Positions 1 to 7,601 of a stretch of 10,910 nucleotides of DNA are shown here, piece by piece. Origin of the DNA: CAZWHE01 sp964633825 (GTDB lineage: Bacteria > Planctomycetota > B15-G4 > CAYZWU01). The translations under genes and the position numbers were made by a program. Under the pieces are notes generated by a model. That model was not told the origin of the DNA. It saw only the letters and a list, made by a program, of their open reading frames with translations, and did no database searches. Where the stretch lies: assembly GCA_964633825.1 (NCBI GenBank), contig CAZWHE010000138.1, forward strand, positions 1 through 10,910, written 5' to 3'. How positions within the stretch are numbered: the first letter of the stretch is position 1; every line of letters begins with the position of its first letter.

Positions 1-24
1 GAGGAGTTCAAGAAGACCTTTTAG
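1..24 (+). CDS. atpA: ATP synthase F1 subunit alpha, 3' end only
   Basis: The first 24 bases read as seven codons, EEFKKTF, followed by TAG. An acidic/lysine-rich tail ending in phenylalanine suits the C-terminus of the ATP synthase alpha chain, and the position 15 bases ahead of atpG matches the standard atpA-atpG-atpD-atpC order. The identification rests mainly on that order, because seven residues are too few to prove homology. The alpha subunit would carry the non-catalytic nucleotide sites and the arginine finger of the F1 head. The rest of the gene lies upstream of the window. Confidence 0.75.
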   Translation, partial: EEFKKTF

Positions 25-39
25 CAGGATCGAGGAACG

Positions 40-924
40 ATGGCAAAGGGCGTAAAAGAACTGAAACGTCGCATCACGGGCATATCCAACATCGCCCAGA
101 TCACCTCCGCCATGGAGATGGTGGCCACCACCAAGCTGAAGAGGCTCCAGGAGAGGGCGAGCGCATCGCGCCCTTATGCCGACAAGATCCAGGAAATGGT
201 GGGAATGCTGGCCGGAATGACGGGTGTGGCGGAAGCCTCTCCTCTCATGGCAGCGCGTGAAGTCCGGAAAACCGGCTTGATTCTCATCAGCGGCGACAAG
301 GGACTCTGCGGTTCATACAACTCCACTATTTTCAGAGTGCTCCAGGGAAAAATCGATGAACTGGACGAAAAGGGAAAAAGCCTCTTCCTCTTCGGCAAGA
401 AGGGACAGATCTATGCGCGGGGTAAAAACCTCCCTGTTTCGTATACCTATGACGGGATGCTCGAAAAGATCACCTACGCAGGTGCCAAGGAAGTCGCGCG
501 CAACATTCGCTCCCTTTTTCTGGCCGGCGACGTGGATGAGGTCCATCTCGTATACACGCGTTTCATGTCGACCGTTGTCCAGACACCGGTGGTTCAGAAA
601 ATCCTGCCCATTGCCAAGGAGGATTTCCTAACCGAGGATGAAAACGAGGCGGGTCGGAAGTCGGTTGATTTCCTTCTCGAACCCTCGCCGGAGGCGATTT
701 TTGATCATCTGCTGCCGAAATTCATAGAAGTCAAGATTTACAGCGCTCTTATGGAGTCCCTTGCATCGGAGTACGCGGCCCGCCGCATCGCGATGAAAGC
801 CGCCACCGATGCATCCAATGATATGATCAAGAGCTTGACCAAGCAGTACAACCGTGCGCGCCAGGAAACGATCACCAAGGAGCTGCTCGAGGTGGTTGGT
901 GGCGCAGAAGCTCTTAGAGGTTAG
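40..924 (+). CDS. atpG: ATP synthase F1 subunit gamma
   Basis: Encodes the 294-residue gamma subunit, the central rotating shaft of F1 that couples proton flow through Fo to ATP synthesis at the inner face of the membrane. The N-terminal helix shows the family signature (KRRITGISNIAQITSAMEMV, about residues 9-28). The central Rossmann-like part contains SGDKGLCG (84-91). The C-terminal helix ends QYNRARQETITKELLEVVGGAEAL, the part that sits inside the alpha3beta3 ring. Length is normal for the family. The ATG at 40 has a GAGGA ribosome-binding site a few bases upstream and lies 15 bases after the atpA stop, so it is cotranscribed with atpA and atpD. No truncation or missing motif is seen. Confidence 0.98.
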   Translation: MAKGVKELKRRITGISNIAQITSAMEMVATTKLKRLQERASASRPYADKIQEMVGMLAGMTGVAEASPLMAAREVRKTGLILISGDKGLCGSYNSTIFRVLQGKIDELDEKGKSLFLFGKKGQIYARGKNLPVSYTYDGMLEKITYAGAKEVARNIRSLFLAGDVDEVHLVYTRFMSTVVQTPVVQKILPIAKEDFLTEDENEAGRKSVDFLLEPSPEAIFDHLLPKFIEVKIYSALMESLASEYAARRIAMKAATDASNDMIKSLTKQYNRARQETITKELLEVVGGAEALRG

Positions 925-986
925 TTTTTTAGGGATCTTTGTCTGATCCGAGTCGATCAAAACTTGAAATTCAGGAGGATGTCCGG

Positions 987-2378
987 GTGAAAGTCGGAAA
1001 AGTGCTCCAGGTCGTTGGACCGGTGGTTGATGTGAAATTCGAATCTGAGGAACTGCCGGAAATATACAATGCGATCATGATTGAAGACGAGGCTCGGAAC
1101 ATCGACCTCACCATCGAAGCCGCCCAGCACCTGGGCAACGATGTGGTCAGATGTGTGGCCATGTCGACAACGGACGGCTTGATCCGCGGCATGTCGGCCA
1201 CGGACACGGGTGCGCCCATCAAGGTGCCCGTGGGCAAGGGGTGCCTGGGAAGGCTTTTCGACCTCAAGGGGAATACTCTCGACTTCCTCGGCGAGCCGGA
1301 TGCGGCCGATCACTATCCCATTCACCGTGATCCGCCTTCCTTCGAGGATCAGATGCCGGTTACCGAGGTCTTCGAGACCGGACTCAAGGTGGTCGACCTG
1401 CTCTGTCCATTCGCCAAGGGCGGCAAGATCGGCCTCTTCGGCGGCGCGGGTGTGGGCAAGACGGTGCTCATCCAGGAGCTGATCCGCTCAGTGGCCACCG
1501 AGCACGGCGGTTACTCCGCTTTCGCCGGTGTGGGTGAGCGAACCCGCGAGGGGAACGACCTCTGGCTCGAAATGAAGGAGTCGGGCGTTATCAAGAACAC
1601 CTGCCTTGTTTTCGGCCAGATGAACGAACCCCCCGGATCGCGTCTCCGCGTCGGCCTGAGCGCCCTCACCATGTGCGAATATTTCCGCGACGAGATGAAC
1701 CAGGACGTGCTCCTCTTTATCGACAACATCTTCCGCTTCGTGCAGGCCGGATCCGAGGTGTCGGCCCTCCTCGGCCGCATGCCGTCCGCCGTGGGCTACC
1801 AGCCCACCATGGCATCCGAAATGGGCGCTCTTCAGGAGAGGATCACCTCCACCAAGAAGGGCTCAATCACGTCGATGCAGGCGATCTACGTGCCCGCCGA
1901 CGACTTCACCGATCCGGCGCCGGTGGCCACTTTCGCCCACCTCGACTCCACCATTTTGCTCGACAGAGCGATCGTGGAGCTTGGTATCTATCCTGCCGTG
2001 GAACCTCTGCGCTCCACATCTCGCATGCTTGATCCGCGCATGGTGGGCCAGGAGCATTACGATACGGCCCGTGAGGTGCAGAGGATTCTACAGCGCTACG
2101 CGGACCTCAAGGACATCATCGCTATTCTTGGAATGGAGGAGCTTTCCGAGGAGGACAAAGAAATTGTGAGCCGTGCCCGCAAGATCCAGCGCTTCCTGTC
2201 ACAGCCTTTCTTCGTGGCCGAGGCGTTCACAGGGACACACGGGCGCTACGTCAAGGTGGAGGACACGGTTCGTTCTTTCAAAGAGATCCTGGAAGGAAAG
2301 CACGATCAGATCCCCGAGCAGGCGTTCTACATGGTGGGCGACATCGACGAGGTTATCGAAAAAGCGAAGACACTGTAA
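987..2378 (+). CDS. atpD: ATP synthase F1 subunit beta (catalytic)
   Basis: Encodes the catalytic beta subunit of F1, which makes ATP from ADP and phosphate. I place the start at GTG 987 (463 residues) because a perfect AGGAGG lies at 973-978, eight bases before it, and the protein then begins VKVGKVLQVVGPVVDVKF, as in the family. A TTG at 939 would add 16 residues with no family resemblance and no good ribosome-binding site. Visible motifs are the P-loop GGAGVGKT (about residues 152-159), GERTREGNDLW with the catalytic glutamate, the Walker B stretch LLFIDNIFRF, and EELSEED (384-390), the DELSEED-type contact with gamma. The gap of 62 bases after atpG contains a T-run but no convincing terminator hairpin. 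Same operon as atpG and atpC. Confidence 0.98.
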   Translation: MKVGKVLQVVGPVVDVKFESEELPEIYNAIMIEDEARNIDLTIEAAQHLGNDVVRCVAMSTTDGLIRGMSATDTGAPIKVPVGKGCLGRLFDLKGNTLDFLGEPDAADHYPIHRDPPSFEDQMPVTEVFETGLKVVDLLCPFAKGGKIGLFGGAGVGKTVLIQELIRSVATEHGGYSAFAGVGERTREGNDLWLEMKESGVIKNTCLVFGQMNEPPGSRLRVGLSALTMCEYFRDEMNQDVLLFIDNIFRFVQAGSEVSALLGRMPSAVGYQPTMASEMGALQERITSTKKGSITSMQAIYVPADDFTDPAPVATFAHLDSTILLDRAIVELGIYPAVEPLRSTSRMLDPRMVGQEHYDTAREVQRILQRYADLKDIIAILGMEELSEEDKEIVSRARKIQRFLSQPFFVAEAFTGTHGRYVKVEDTVRSFKEILEGKHDQIPEQAFYMVGDIDEVIEKAKTL

Positions 2379-2426
2379 TGAGGGGCGCGCGTCCCGAGGA
2401 GTTAGTGGTTCGCCAAGGAGCATGGC

Positions 2427-2840
2427 ATGTCTGACAAGGTTTTCAATCTCGAAGTCATCACTCCCGAGCGTTCGGCTGTTGGGACAGAGGTTTTGTCCGC
2501 CCAGATCACGGCGACCGATGGTTTGATGGGCGTCCTGGCCAGGCATGCTCCCCTGATCGCGGCTATCGCGGTGGGACCGCTCCGTTTCCGGGACGTTGAA
2601 GGCCGAGAGCAGATACTCCTCGTTGGAGACGGCTTTGCGGAAATTCACGGCAACCGTATGAAGGTTCTGGGGGACTTTGCCGAATTTCCCGATGAGATCG
2701 ACGCCGAGAGGGCGAAGAGCTCCTTGGATCGAGCCAAAAAAAGGCTGGCTCAACCCGGCCGGGACATCGACACGGCCCGGGTGGAAGCTTCTCTGAGACG
2801 ATCGATGGCCCGTTTGAAAATGACCGGCGCTCGCATTTGA
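2427..2840 (+). CDS. atpC: ATP synthase F1 subunit epsilon
   Basis: Encodes the 137-residue epsilon subunit, which sits on the rotor with gamma, links it to the c-ring and can inhibit ATP hydrolysis. The N-terminal half (about 1-85) has the beta-sandwich sequence pattern, including FNLEVITPERSAVGTEV and GLMGVLARHAPLIAAIAVGPLRFRD. The C-terminal part (about 88-137; DEIDAERAKSSLDRAKKRL and so on) is the helical hairpin that acts as the regulatory arm, so this is the full two-domain form. AAGGAG at 2415-2420 lies six bases before ATG 2427 and fixes the start. An ATG at 2422 is out of frame. This is the last gene of the atp operon, followed by a strong hairpin and T-tract. Confidence 0.97.
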   Translation: MSDKVFNLEVITPERSAVGTEVLSAQITATDGLMGVLARHAPLIAAIAVGPLRFRDVEGREQILLVGDGFAEIHGNRMKVLGDFAEFPDEIDAERAKSSLDRAKKRLAQPGRDIDTARVEASLRRSMARLKMTGARI

Positions 2841-2890
2841 CCTCTAAGCGTAAAAATTTCCGAGTAGAAATGTTCAAGAGTGCGGCAGAT

Positions 2891-2967
2891 GGAACAAAAA
2901 ACGGGATTTTTCTTCCAGAGCTTAGTTCATGCTAAGTGAGGACAGGAAAATCCTGTTTTTTGTCTCC
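2891..2967 (+). terminator. Nested hairpin terminator of the atp operon, possibly bidirectional
   Basis: The compact hairpin ACAGGA (2942-2947), loop AAA, TCCTGT (2951-2956), running into T's to 2961, is a typical Rho-independent terminator for the atp operon. A larger inverted repeat surrounds it: CAAAAAACGGGATTTT (2895-2910) can pair with AAAATCCTGTTTTTTG (2947-2962) over 16 positions with a single G-U pair, and GGA/TCC at the ends can extend it. The loop carries a further small hairpin, CTTAG-TTCATG-CTAAG (2921-2936). The A-run on one arm and the T-run on the other allow termination on either strand, but only + strand genes are seen nearby. Confidence 0.8.
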
Positions 2968-3077
2968 AGATGGCGTGCTCTTGGACAAACATAGTGTTTT
3001 ATGCCGGAAATTTTTTACGCTTTGAGGTTAATCCATTGTTCATCGATTTTCAGTATGAAAAGCCGTCCGGTGCGGTG

Positions 3078-3086
3078 TGGTATGAT
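3078..3086 (+). promoter_or_regulatory. Candidate extended -10 promoter for aspS
   Basis: TGG followed by TATGAT (3081-3086) matches an extended -10 sigma-70 element (TGn-TATAAT, one mismatch). No good -35 hexamer is found 16-18 bases upstream, which extended -10 promoters often do not need. Transcription would begin near 3093, giving a leader of about 35 bases to aspS at 3128. It lies after the atp terminator, where a promoter is expected. The assignment is by motif only. Confidence 0.4.
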
Positions 3087-3127
3087 GTATGAGCCAAACA
3101 CGGTTTCGTTATGGGATTTTGTGAACA

Positions 3128-4918
3128 ATGCAGGATCATTCCTTCCTCAAAAGAACTCATACCTGCGGCGAGCTCAGAAAGCCCGACGCGGGCAGCGAGG
3201 TCGTTCTTAACGGCTGGGTCGATTCTCACCGGGATCACGGACACCTCCTTTTCATCGATTTAAGGGACCGCTACGGGATTACACAAGTCGTTCTCGATCC
3301 TGACAGCCTCCCTGAGCTGAAAAGCGCTTGCCGTGAGATCAAGCCGGAATACGTCATTGCCGTGAGGGGAAAGGTCAGGCCGAGGCCGCCTGAGGCAGTC
3401 AATGTCGATCGGATTACCGGCGAGATCGAGATCGCCGTCGACAAGGTCGAGATACTCAACCCGGCAAAGACCCCGCCCTTTGAAATCACCGGGGATGCTT
3501 CCGTATCGGATGAAATCCGCTTGAAGTACCGCTACCTCGACATCAGGAAAAGTGTAATGCAGGAAAATCTGGTCCTGCGGCACAAAATCATCAATACAAT
3601 CCGATCAGTTCTTACCGATCGGGATTATATCGATGTGGAGACGCCCGTATTGACGAAATCCACGCCGGAAGGAGCGAGGGATTATCTGGTTCCTTCCCGG
3701 ATTCACAATGGTCGGTTTTACGCCCTTCCCCAGTCTCCTCAGCTGTTCAAGCAGCTTCTCATGGTGGGGGGGATGGACAAGTATTTCCAGATTGTCAAAT
3801 GCTTCCGCGACGAGGATCTCCGGGCCGACAGGCAGCCGGAATTCACCCAGCTCGACCTCGAGATGTCGTTTGCGGAAGAAGAAGATGTTTTCCATGTCCT
3901 CGAGGAGGTTGCTGTCGCGGCCTGCCGGGCCGTGGGTGAGAAGATCCCGGAAACGCCTTTTCCGAGGTTGGAATACGATGAGGTGATGAGGCGCTTCGGT
4001 GTCGACAAGCCCGACATACGATTCGGTATGGAGCTCTTCGACGTGACCGACATTGCGTCGCGGAGCGGCTTCAAGATATTCCGGCAAGCAGTTGAAACCG
4101 GCGGGTGCGTTATGGGGATCACCGCGCCGGGATGCGCCTCGTATTCCCGAAAACAGATCAACGAGCTGGAGAAGTATGTCGGTGAATTCGGCGCTAAAGG
4201 GTTGGCCTGGCTCAAGATGCTGGACGGTTCCTTTTCCTCGCCGATCGCCAAGTTTTTCGAAGACCGAGAGCTGAAAGAGATTCGCCGTGCATCGGACGCA
4301 GGTGATGGAGACCTGGTGCTCCTGGTGGCCGATTCTCGGCCCATTGTTCGCCGGGCGCTTGGTGAGCTGAGGGTTTTCATGAATCAGCGGCTGAAACTCG
4401 CAGAGGATGATCTCGCCCTCTGCTGGGTCACTTGCTTTCCCATGTTCGAGACCGACGAGGAGACAAACGAGCTCGTTCCGTCTCACCACCCTTTCACTTC
4501 TCCCGTCGAAGAGTACGCGGGGCATTTGGAAAAGGACCCTGTGTCGCTCAAGGCACGGGCTTACGATCTTGTTCTCAACGGTTATGAATTGGGAAGCGGA
4601 TCGGTGAGAATCCACGACCGGAAACTGCAAACACGGGTTTTTAAGTCTCTGGGTATTTCTGATGACGTGGCGCGAAAGAAATTCGGCTTTCTTCTCGATG
4701 CCTTCGAATACGGTGCGCCTCCACACGCCGGATTTGCCATGGGTATCGACCGTTTCGTCATGATTCTCGCCGGGGCTGATAACATACGGGATGTCATCGC
4801 CTTTCCCAAGACCACTTCCGCTTCATGCCTGATGACGGGTGCTCCATCGGTTGTTTCCGACGAAACGGTCGACGAGCTGGGTATCAAGGTATCCAAAAAA
4901 TCAGGCAAGAACGGATAA
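3128..4918 (+). CDS. aspS: Aspartyl-tRNA synthetase, bacterial type
   Basis: Encodes the 596-residue class II synthetase that joins aspartate to tRNA-Asp in the cytoplasm. The order is: N-terminal OB-fold anticodon-binding domain (about 1-108, with GWVDSHRDHGHLLFIDLRDRYG), class II catalytic core with motif 2 FRDEDLRADRQPEFTQLD (226-243), the GAD insertion (about 280-420) that marks bacterial AspRS, and motif 3 with GFAMGIDRF (motif arginine at 542). Length is normal. ATG 3128 is chosen because the protein then begins MQDHSFLKRTHTCGEL, the expected N-terminus. Its ribosome-binding site is weak, with only GGGA about 11 bases upstream. His37 in the anticodon-binding loop is the residue type reported for non-discriminating enzymes that also charge tRNA-Asn (see findings). 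It is separated from atpC by a terminator, so probably has its own promoter. Confidence 0.98.
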   Translation: MQDHSFLKRTHTCGELRKPDAGSEVVLNGWVDSHRDHGHLLFIDLRDRYGITQVVLDPDSLPELKSACREIKPEYVIAVRGKVRPRPPEAVNVDRITGEIEIAVDKVEILNPAKTPPFEITGDASVSDEIRLKYRYLDIRKSVMQENLVLRHKIINTIRSVLTDRDYIDVETPVLTKSTPEGARDYLVPSRIHNGRFYALPQSPQLFKQLLMVGGMDKYFQIVKCFRDEDLRADRQPEFTQLDLEMSFAEEEDVFHVLEEVAVAACRAVGEKIPETPFPRLEYDEVMRRFGVDKPDIRFGMELFDVTDIASRSGFKIFRQAVETGGCVMGITAPGCASYSRKQINELEKYVGEFGAKGLAWLKMLDGSFSSPIAKFFEDRELKEIRRASDAGDGDLVLLVADSRPIVRRALGELRVFMNQRLKLAEDDLALCWVTCFPMFETDEETNELVPSHHPFTSPVEEYAGHLEKDPVSLKARAYDLVLNGYELGSGSVRIHDRKLQTRVFKSLGISDDVARKKFGFLLDAFEYGAPPHAGFAMGIDRFVMILAGADNIRDVIAFPKTTSASCLMTGAPSVVSDETVDELGIKVSKKSGKNG

Positions 4919-5010
4919 ACGGAGGCTTGCCTTTCGGAACCTTTCAGGTTGAAATCTGTTCTTTGCGTACTGCCTTGAACTGGTTTAGTGTTGAGTGATG
5001 AGGCATTGTA

Positions 5011-6924
5011 ATGGCTGAGAAGATAGCAATAACTTTACCCGATGGGGCTGTCAGGAATGTTGAAAAAAACTCATCCCTGGAGTCGATCGTTGCCGGGATC
5101 GGTCCGGGCCTGCTGAAAAGCGCTGTGGCCGCCCTGATAAACGGCTCGGCCATGGATCTTTCGACAAAAGTCGAGAACGATGTTTCACTGCGGATCCTGA
5201 CTTCTTCTGATCCTGAGTCTCTCGAGATTCTGAGACACACCACCGCTCATGTCATGGCCCAGGCCGTCAAGCGGCTTTATCCGAAAGCGAAGCTCGCTAT
5301 CGGTCCGTCCATCGAGGATGGTTTCTATTACGATTTTGATCTCGACAATCCTCTCTCTGCGGAAGATTTGAAAAAGATCGAAAAGGAGATGAGCCGGATC
5401 GTCAAGGAGGATATCCCTCTTCAGAGATGCGATCTGCCTCGCAAGGAGGCTCTCGAAGAGATGGATAAGCGGGAAGAGATTTACAAAACAGAAATCATCG
5501 GCGATGAAGAAGGAGATCGGTTTTCCTTCTACAGTCAGGGGGAGTTTCTCGATCTCTGTCGCGGCCCGCACCTTCCTTCTACGGGAAAACTGGGAGCCTT
5601 TAAACTTCTCAGTGTCGCCGGGGCGTATTGGCGTGGGGATTCGTCGCGGCAGATGCTGCAGCGTATTTACGGAACTGCCTTTTTCAAGAAGAAGGAACTC
5701 GAAGAACATCTGAAGTATCTGGAAGAAGCAAAAAAGCGGGATCACAGAAAGCTGGGCCGGGATTTGGATCTTTTCAGTTTTCACCCGGAGGCTCCGGCCA
5801 GTCCTTTTTTTCATCCCAAAGGGGCGATTGTATACAACCTGCTCGTTGACCATGTTCGAGGATTGTATGATCGTTATGGGTTTCAGGAGGTGATCACTCC
5901 ACAGATTCTGACCGTTGATTTGTGGCACCGGTCAGGCCATTTCGAGAACTATCAGGAGAACATGTTTTTTACCAGCATCGACAACCGGGAGTATGCCGTC
6001 AAACCGATGAACTGTCCGACCCACGTCCTGATCTACCGAACACGGACAAGATCATACAGAGATCTCCCGATCCGCTATGCCGACTTTGGTCGCCTTCACC
6101 GATACGAGCTTTCAGGTGTGACCGCCGGTTTGACGCGTGTCAGAACCTTTTCACAGGACGATGCCCATATTTTCTGTGCCCCTGAGCAGATCGAAGAAGA
6201 AGTCCGATCTCAAATAACAATGTTTCTGGAAACCTATGAAACTTTTGGTTTCGAAAAAACATCGATATACCTCTCGACGCGGCCGGAGAAGTCTATCGGA
6301 TCGGATGAGATCTGGAAACTCTCCGAGGAGGCACTGAAAAAAGTACTGGAAGAGTCGGGGCACGATTTCATGGTCGATCCCGGTGCGGGTGTTTTCTACG
6401 GGCCTAAAATCGACTTTAAAGTCAGTGATGCCATGAAACGCGAATGGCAGCTCGGAACGATACAGCTCGATTTCTCTATGCCCGAGCGGTTTAGCCTCGA
6501 GTATGTTTCTTCTGAGGGTGACCGGCGGCAGCCGGTGATCGTTCACAGGGCCATGCTCGGCTCGCTCGAAAGATTTCTTGGAGTCTATATCGAGCATTGC
6601 GGTGGAGCTCTCCCTTTCTGGCTTGCACCGGTTCAGTTCCGTGTATTGAGCGTAACCGACAATCAGATAAACTATTGTAGCGATATCCTTTCTGATTTGA
6701 GGGCTCGGGGGTTCCGAGGAGATGGTGATTTCCGAAATGAAAAGATCGGATATAAAATACGTGAAGGGACCCTTGAAAAAGTTCCTTATATGCTTATTAT
6801 AGGGAACCGCGAAATTCAGAATTCAAATGTTTCGCTCAGGGATCGAAAGGAAGGTGATATCGGTTCCTTGACCGTAGATGATTTCGCTGGCATGATGGTT
6901 AAGCGATTCAAAGAAAAAGATTGA
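5011..6924 (+). CDS. thrS: Threonyl-tRNA synthetase
   Basis: Encodes the 637-residue class II synthetase that charges tRNA-Thr and edits mischarged Ser-tRNA-Thr. The order is: TGS domain (about 1-62), N2 editing domain with HTTAH (His76, His80) and DLCRGPH (Asp181, Cys183), catalytic core, and C-terminal anticodon-binding domain (about 535-637). The three catalytic-site zinc ligands are all present: Cys335 in MNCP, His386 in DDAHIF and His512 in VHRAML, so the enzyme looks fully active in both charging and editing. ATG 5011 follows TGATGAGG with suitable spacing. The 92-base gap after aspS shows a small hairpin (AACCT-TTC-AGGTT, 4938-4950) but no convincing terminator or promoter, so readthrough from aspS is possible. 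It heads the conserved thrS-infC-rpmI-rplT cluster. Confidence 0.98.
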   Translation: MAEKIAITLPDGAVRNVEKNSSLESIVAGIGPGLLKSAVAALINGSAMDLSTKVENDVSLRILTSSDPESLEILRHTTAHVMAQAVKRLYPKAKLAIGPSIEDGFYYDFDLDNPLSAEDLKKIEKEMSRIVKEDIPLQRCDLPRKEALEEMDKREEIYKTEIIGDEEGDRFSFYSQGEFLDLCRGPHLPSTGKLGAFKLLSVAGAYWRGDSSRQMLQRIYGTAFFKKKELEEHLKYLEEAKKRDHRKLGRDLDLFSFHPEAPASPFFHPKGAIVYNLLVDHVRGLYDRYGFQEVITPQILTVDLWHRSGHFENYQENMFFTSIDNREYAVKPMNCPTHVLIYRTRTRSYRDLPIRYADFGRLHRYELSGVTAGLTRVRTFSQDDAHIFCAPEQIEEEVRSQITMFLETYETFGFEKTSIYLSTRPEKSIGSDEIWKLSEEALKKVLEESGHDFMVDPGAGVFYGPKIDFKVSDAMKREWQLGTIQLDFSMPERFSLEYVSSEGDRRQPVIVHRAMLGSLERFLGVYIEHCGGALPFWLAPVQFRVLSVTDNQINYCSDILSDLRARGFRGDGDFRNEKIGYKIREGTLEKVPYMLIIGNREIQNSNVSLRDRKEGDIGSLTVDDFAGMMVKRFKEKD

Positions 6925-6956
6925 GCGGGGTTTACATCGATAAAAGTTCCGAATTA

Positions 6957-6972
6957 AAGGAGAAGATTAACG
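6957..6972 (+). promoter_or_regulatory. Ribosome-binding site and ACG initiation region of infC
   Basis: AAGGAG (6957-6962), seven bases, then ACG (6970-6972). The strong Shine-Dalgarno sequence at ideal distance points to ACG as the initiation codon, since no standard codon is in frame nearby. Other near-cognate codons in frame (ATT 6994, ATC 7006) are too far from the site. Pairing a strong ribosome-binding site with a poor start codon is the arrangement expected for IF3-sensitive autoregulation. Confidence 0.75.
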
Positions 6973-7482
6973 GCTTCGAAACAAGATTATCGAATTGACA
7001 ACCAGATCAGATTGGGACCGGTTCGGCTCATTGACGATGAGGGAAACCAGCTCGGCGTCGTCAAGAGCGACGAGGCTTTGGCCATCTCCAGAGAAAAGGG
7101 AATGAATCTTGTCGAGGTCGCCCCGAACGCCAATCCGCCGGTCTGCAAGATCATGGACTTTGGCAAGTTCAAGTACGAACAGAAAAAGAAAGAGCATCAA
7201 GCCAGGGTCAAACAGCACCAGGTTGTACTCAAGGAAGTACGGCTCCGTCCCAAGATTGACAGGCACGATCTTGAAACAAAGCTCAAAGCGGCTAGAAAGT
7301 TTCTGGAAAGGGGTGACAGAGTCCAGTTCAACATGCTTTTTCGCGGAAGAGAAAGAAGCTTTGTGGGACTTGGAATCGAGGTCATGAAAGCAATAATCGA
7401 GGAGCTCTCGGATATCTCCAAAGTAGACCGGGAGCCCAAGATGGAGGGAAGACGAATGGTCATGTCGCTTCAGAAGAAGTGA
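6970..7482 (+). CDS. infC: Translation initiation factor IF-3, probable ACG start
   Basis: Encodes IF3, which binds the 30S subunit, prevents premature joining of 50S and rejects initiation at incorrect codons. From the first standard start codon in frame (TTG 7012) the protein would lack the conserved N-terminal strand. The open frame continues upstream as ASKQDYRIDNQIR, which matches the IF3 family (Y-R-I-N-x-x-I-R). The in-frame stop is TAA at 6955-6957, and no ATG, GTG or TTG occurs between it and 7012. AAGGAG at 6957-6962 lies seven bases before ACG 6970, giving 170 residues, the usual length. The N domain covers about 1-75 (VRLIDDEGNQLGVV, PNANPPVCKIMDFGKFKYEQ) and the C domain about 85-170 (FNMLFRGRERS). 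Non-standard starts in infC (AUU in Escherichia coli) let IF3 repress its own synthesis, so the same control is inferred here. Confidence 0.95.
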   Translation, partial: TASKQDYRIDNQIRLGPVRLIDDEGNQLGVVKSDEALAISREKGMNLVEVAPNANPPVCKIMDFGKFKYEQKKKEHQARVKQHQVVLKEVRLRPKIDRHDLETKLKAARKFLERGDRVQFNMLFRGRERSFVGLGIEVMKAIIEELSDISKVDREPKMEGRRMVMSLQKK

Positions 7483-7521
7483 TCATTCTCTTCATACTCT
7501 ATATCTGGTAATGATGAATCT

Positions 7522-7552
7522 GGAAACACGGTTTCCGCTCTTTGGTGAGCGG
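7522..7552 (+). promoter_or_regulatory. Alternative hairpins in the infC-rpmI leader (candidate L20 autoregulatory site)
   Basis: Two perfect hairpins overlap by two bases: GGAAAC-ACG-GTTTCC (7522-7527 with 7531-7536) and CCGCTC-TTTGGT-GAGCGG (7535-7540 with 7547-7552). The second can lengthen to TTCCGCTC/GAGCGGGAA with one bulged G, which would break the first, so they are at least partly exclusive. In Escherichia coli the infC-rpmI segment holds the RNA sites by which L20 represses rpmI and rplT. The same role is inferred here from position and structure, not from a recognised sequence motif. Confidence 0.4.
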
Positions 7553-7601
7553 GAATTCAAGACTGAGGAAAATAACAAGTTACAATAAGGGCTGGCGAGC
7601 C

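Noticed and set aside
939..986. TTG 939 as the start of atpD
   Set aside because: The added 16 residues do not match the family, and GTG 987 has a perfect AGGAGG at ideal spacing.
3001..3210. Small open frame upstream of and overlapping aspS
   Set aside because: It overlaps the aspS start in another frame, has no ribosome-binding site and codes for an unremarkable sequence. The region is better explained as promoter and leader.
3605..4726. 373-codon open frame antisense to aspS
   Set aside because: It lies wholly within aspS, which is a certain gene with all its motifs. The translation has no recognisable domain and looks like a by-product of codon bias.
4919..5010. Promoter or thrS leader regulator between aspS and thrS
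   Set aside because: Only poor promoter matches (such as TTGCCT-17-TGAAAT) and one 5-bp hairpin were found. No T-box or tRNA-like operator was recognised.
5185..5928. 247-codon open frame antisense to thrS
   Set aside because: It is inside thrS across the TGS and editing domains. There is no ribosome-binding site context or protein family resemblance.
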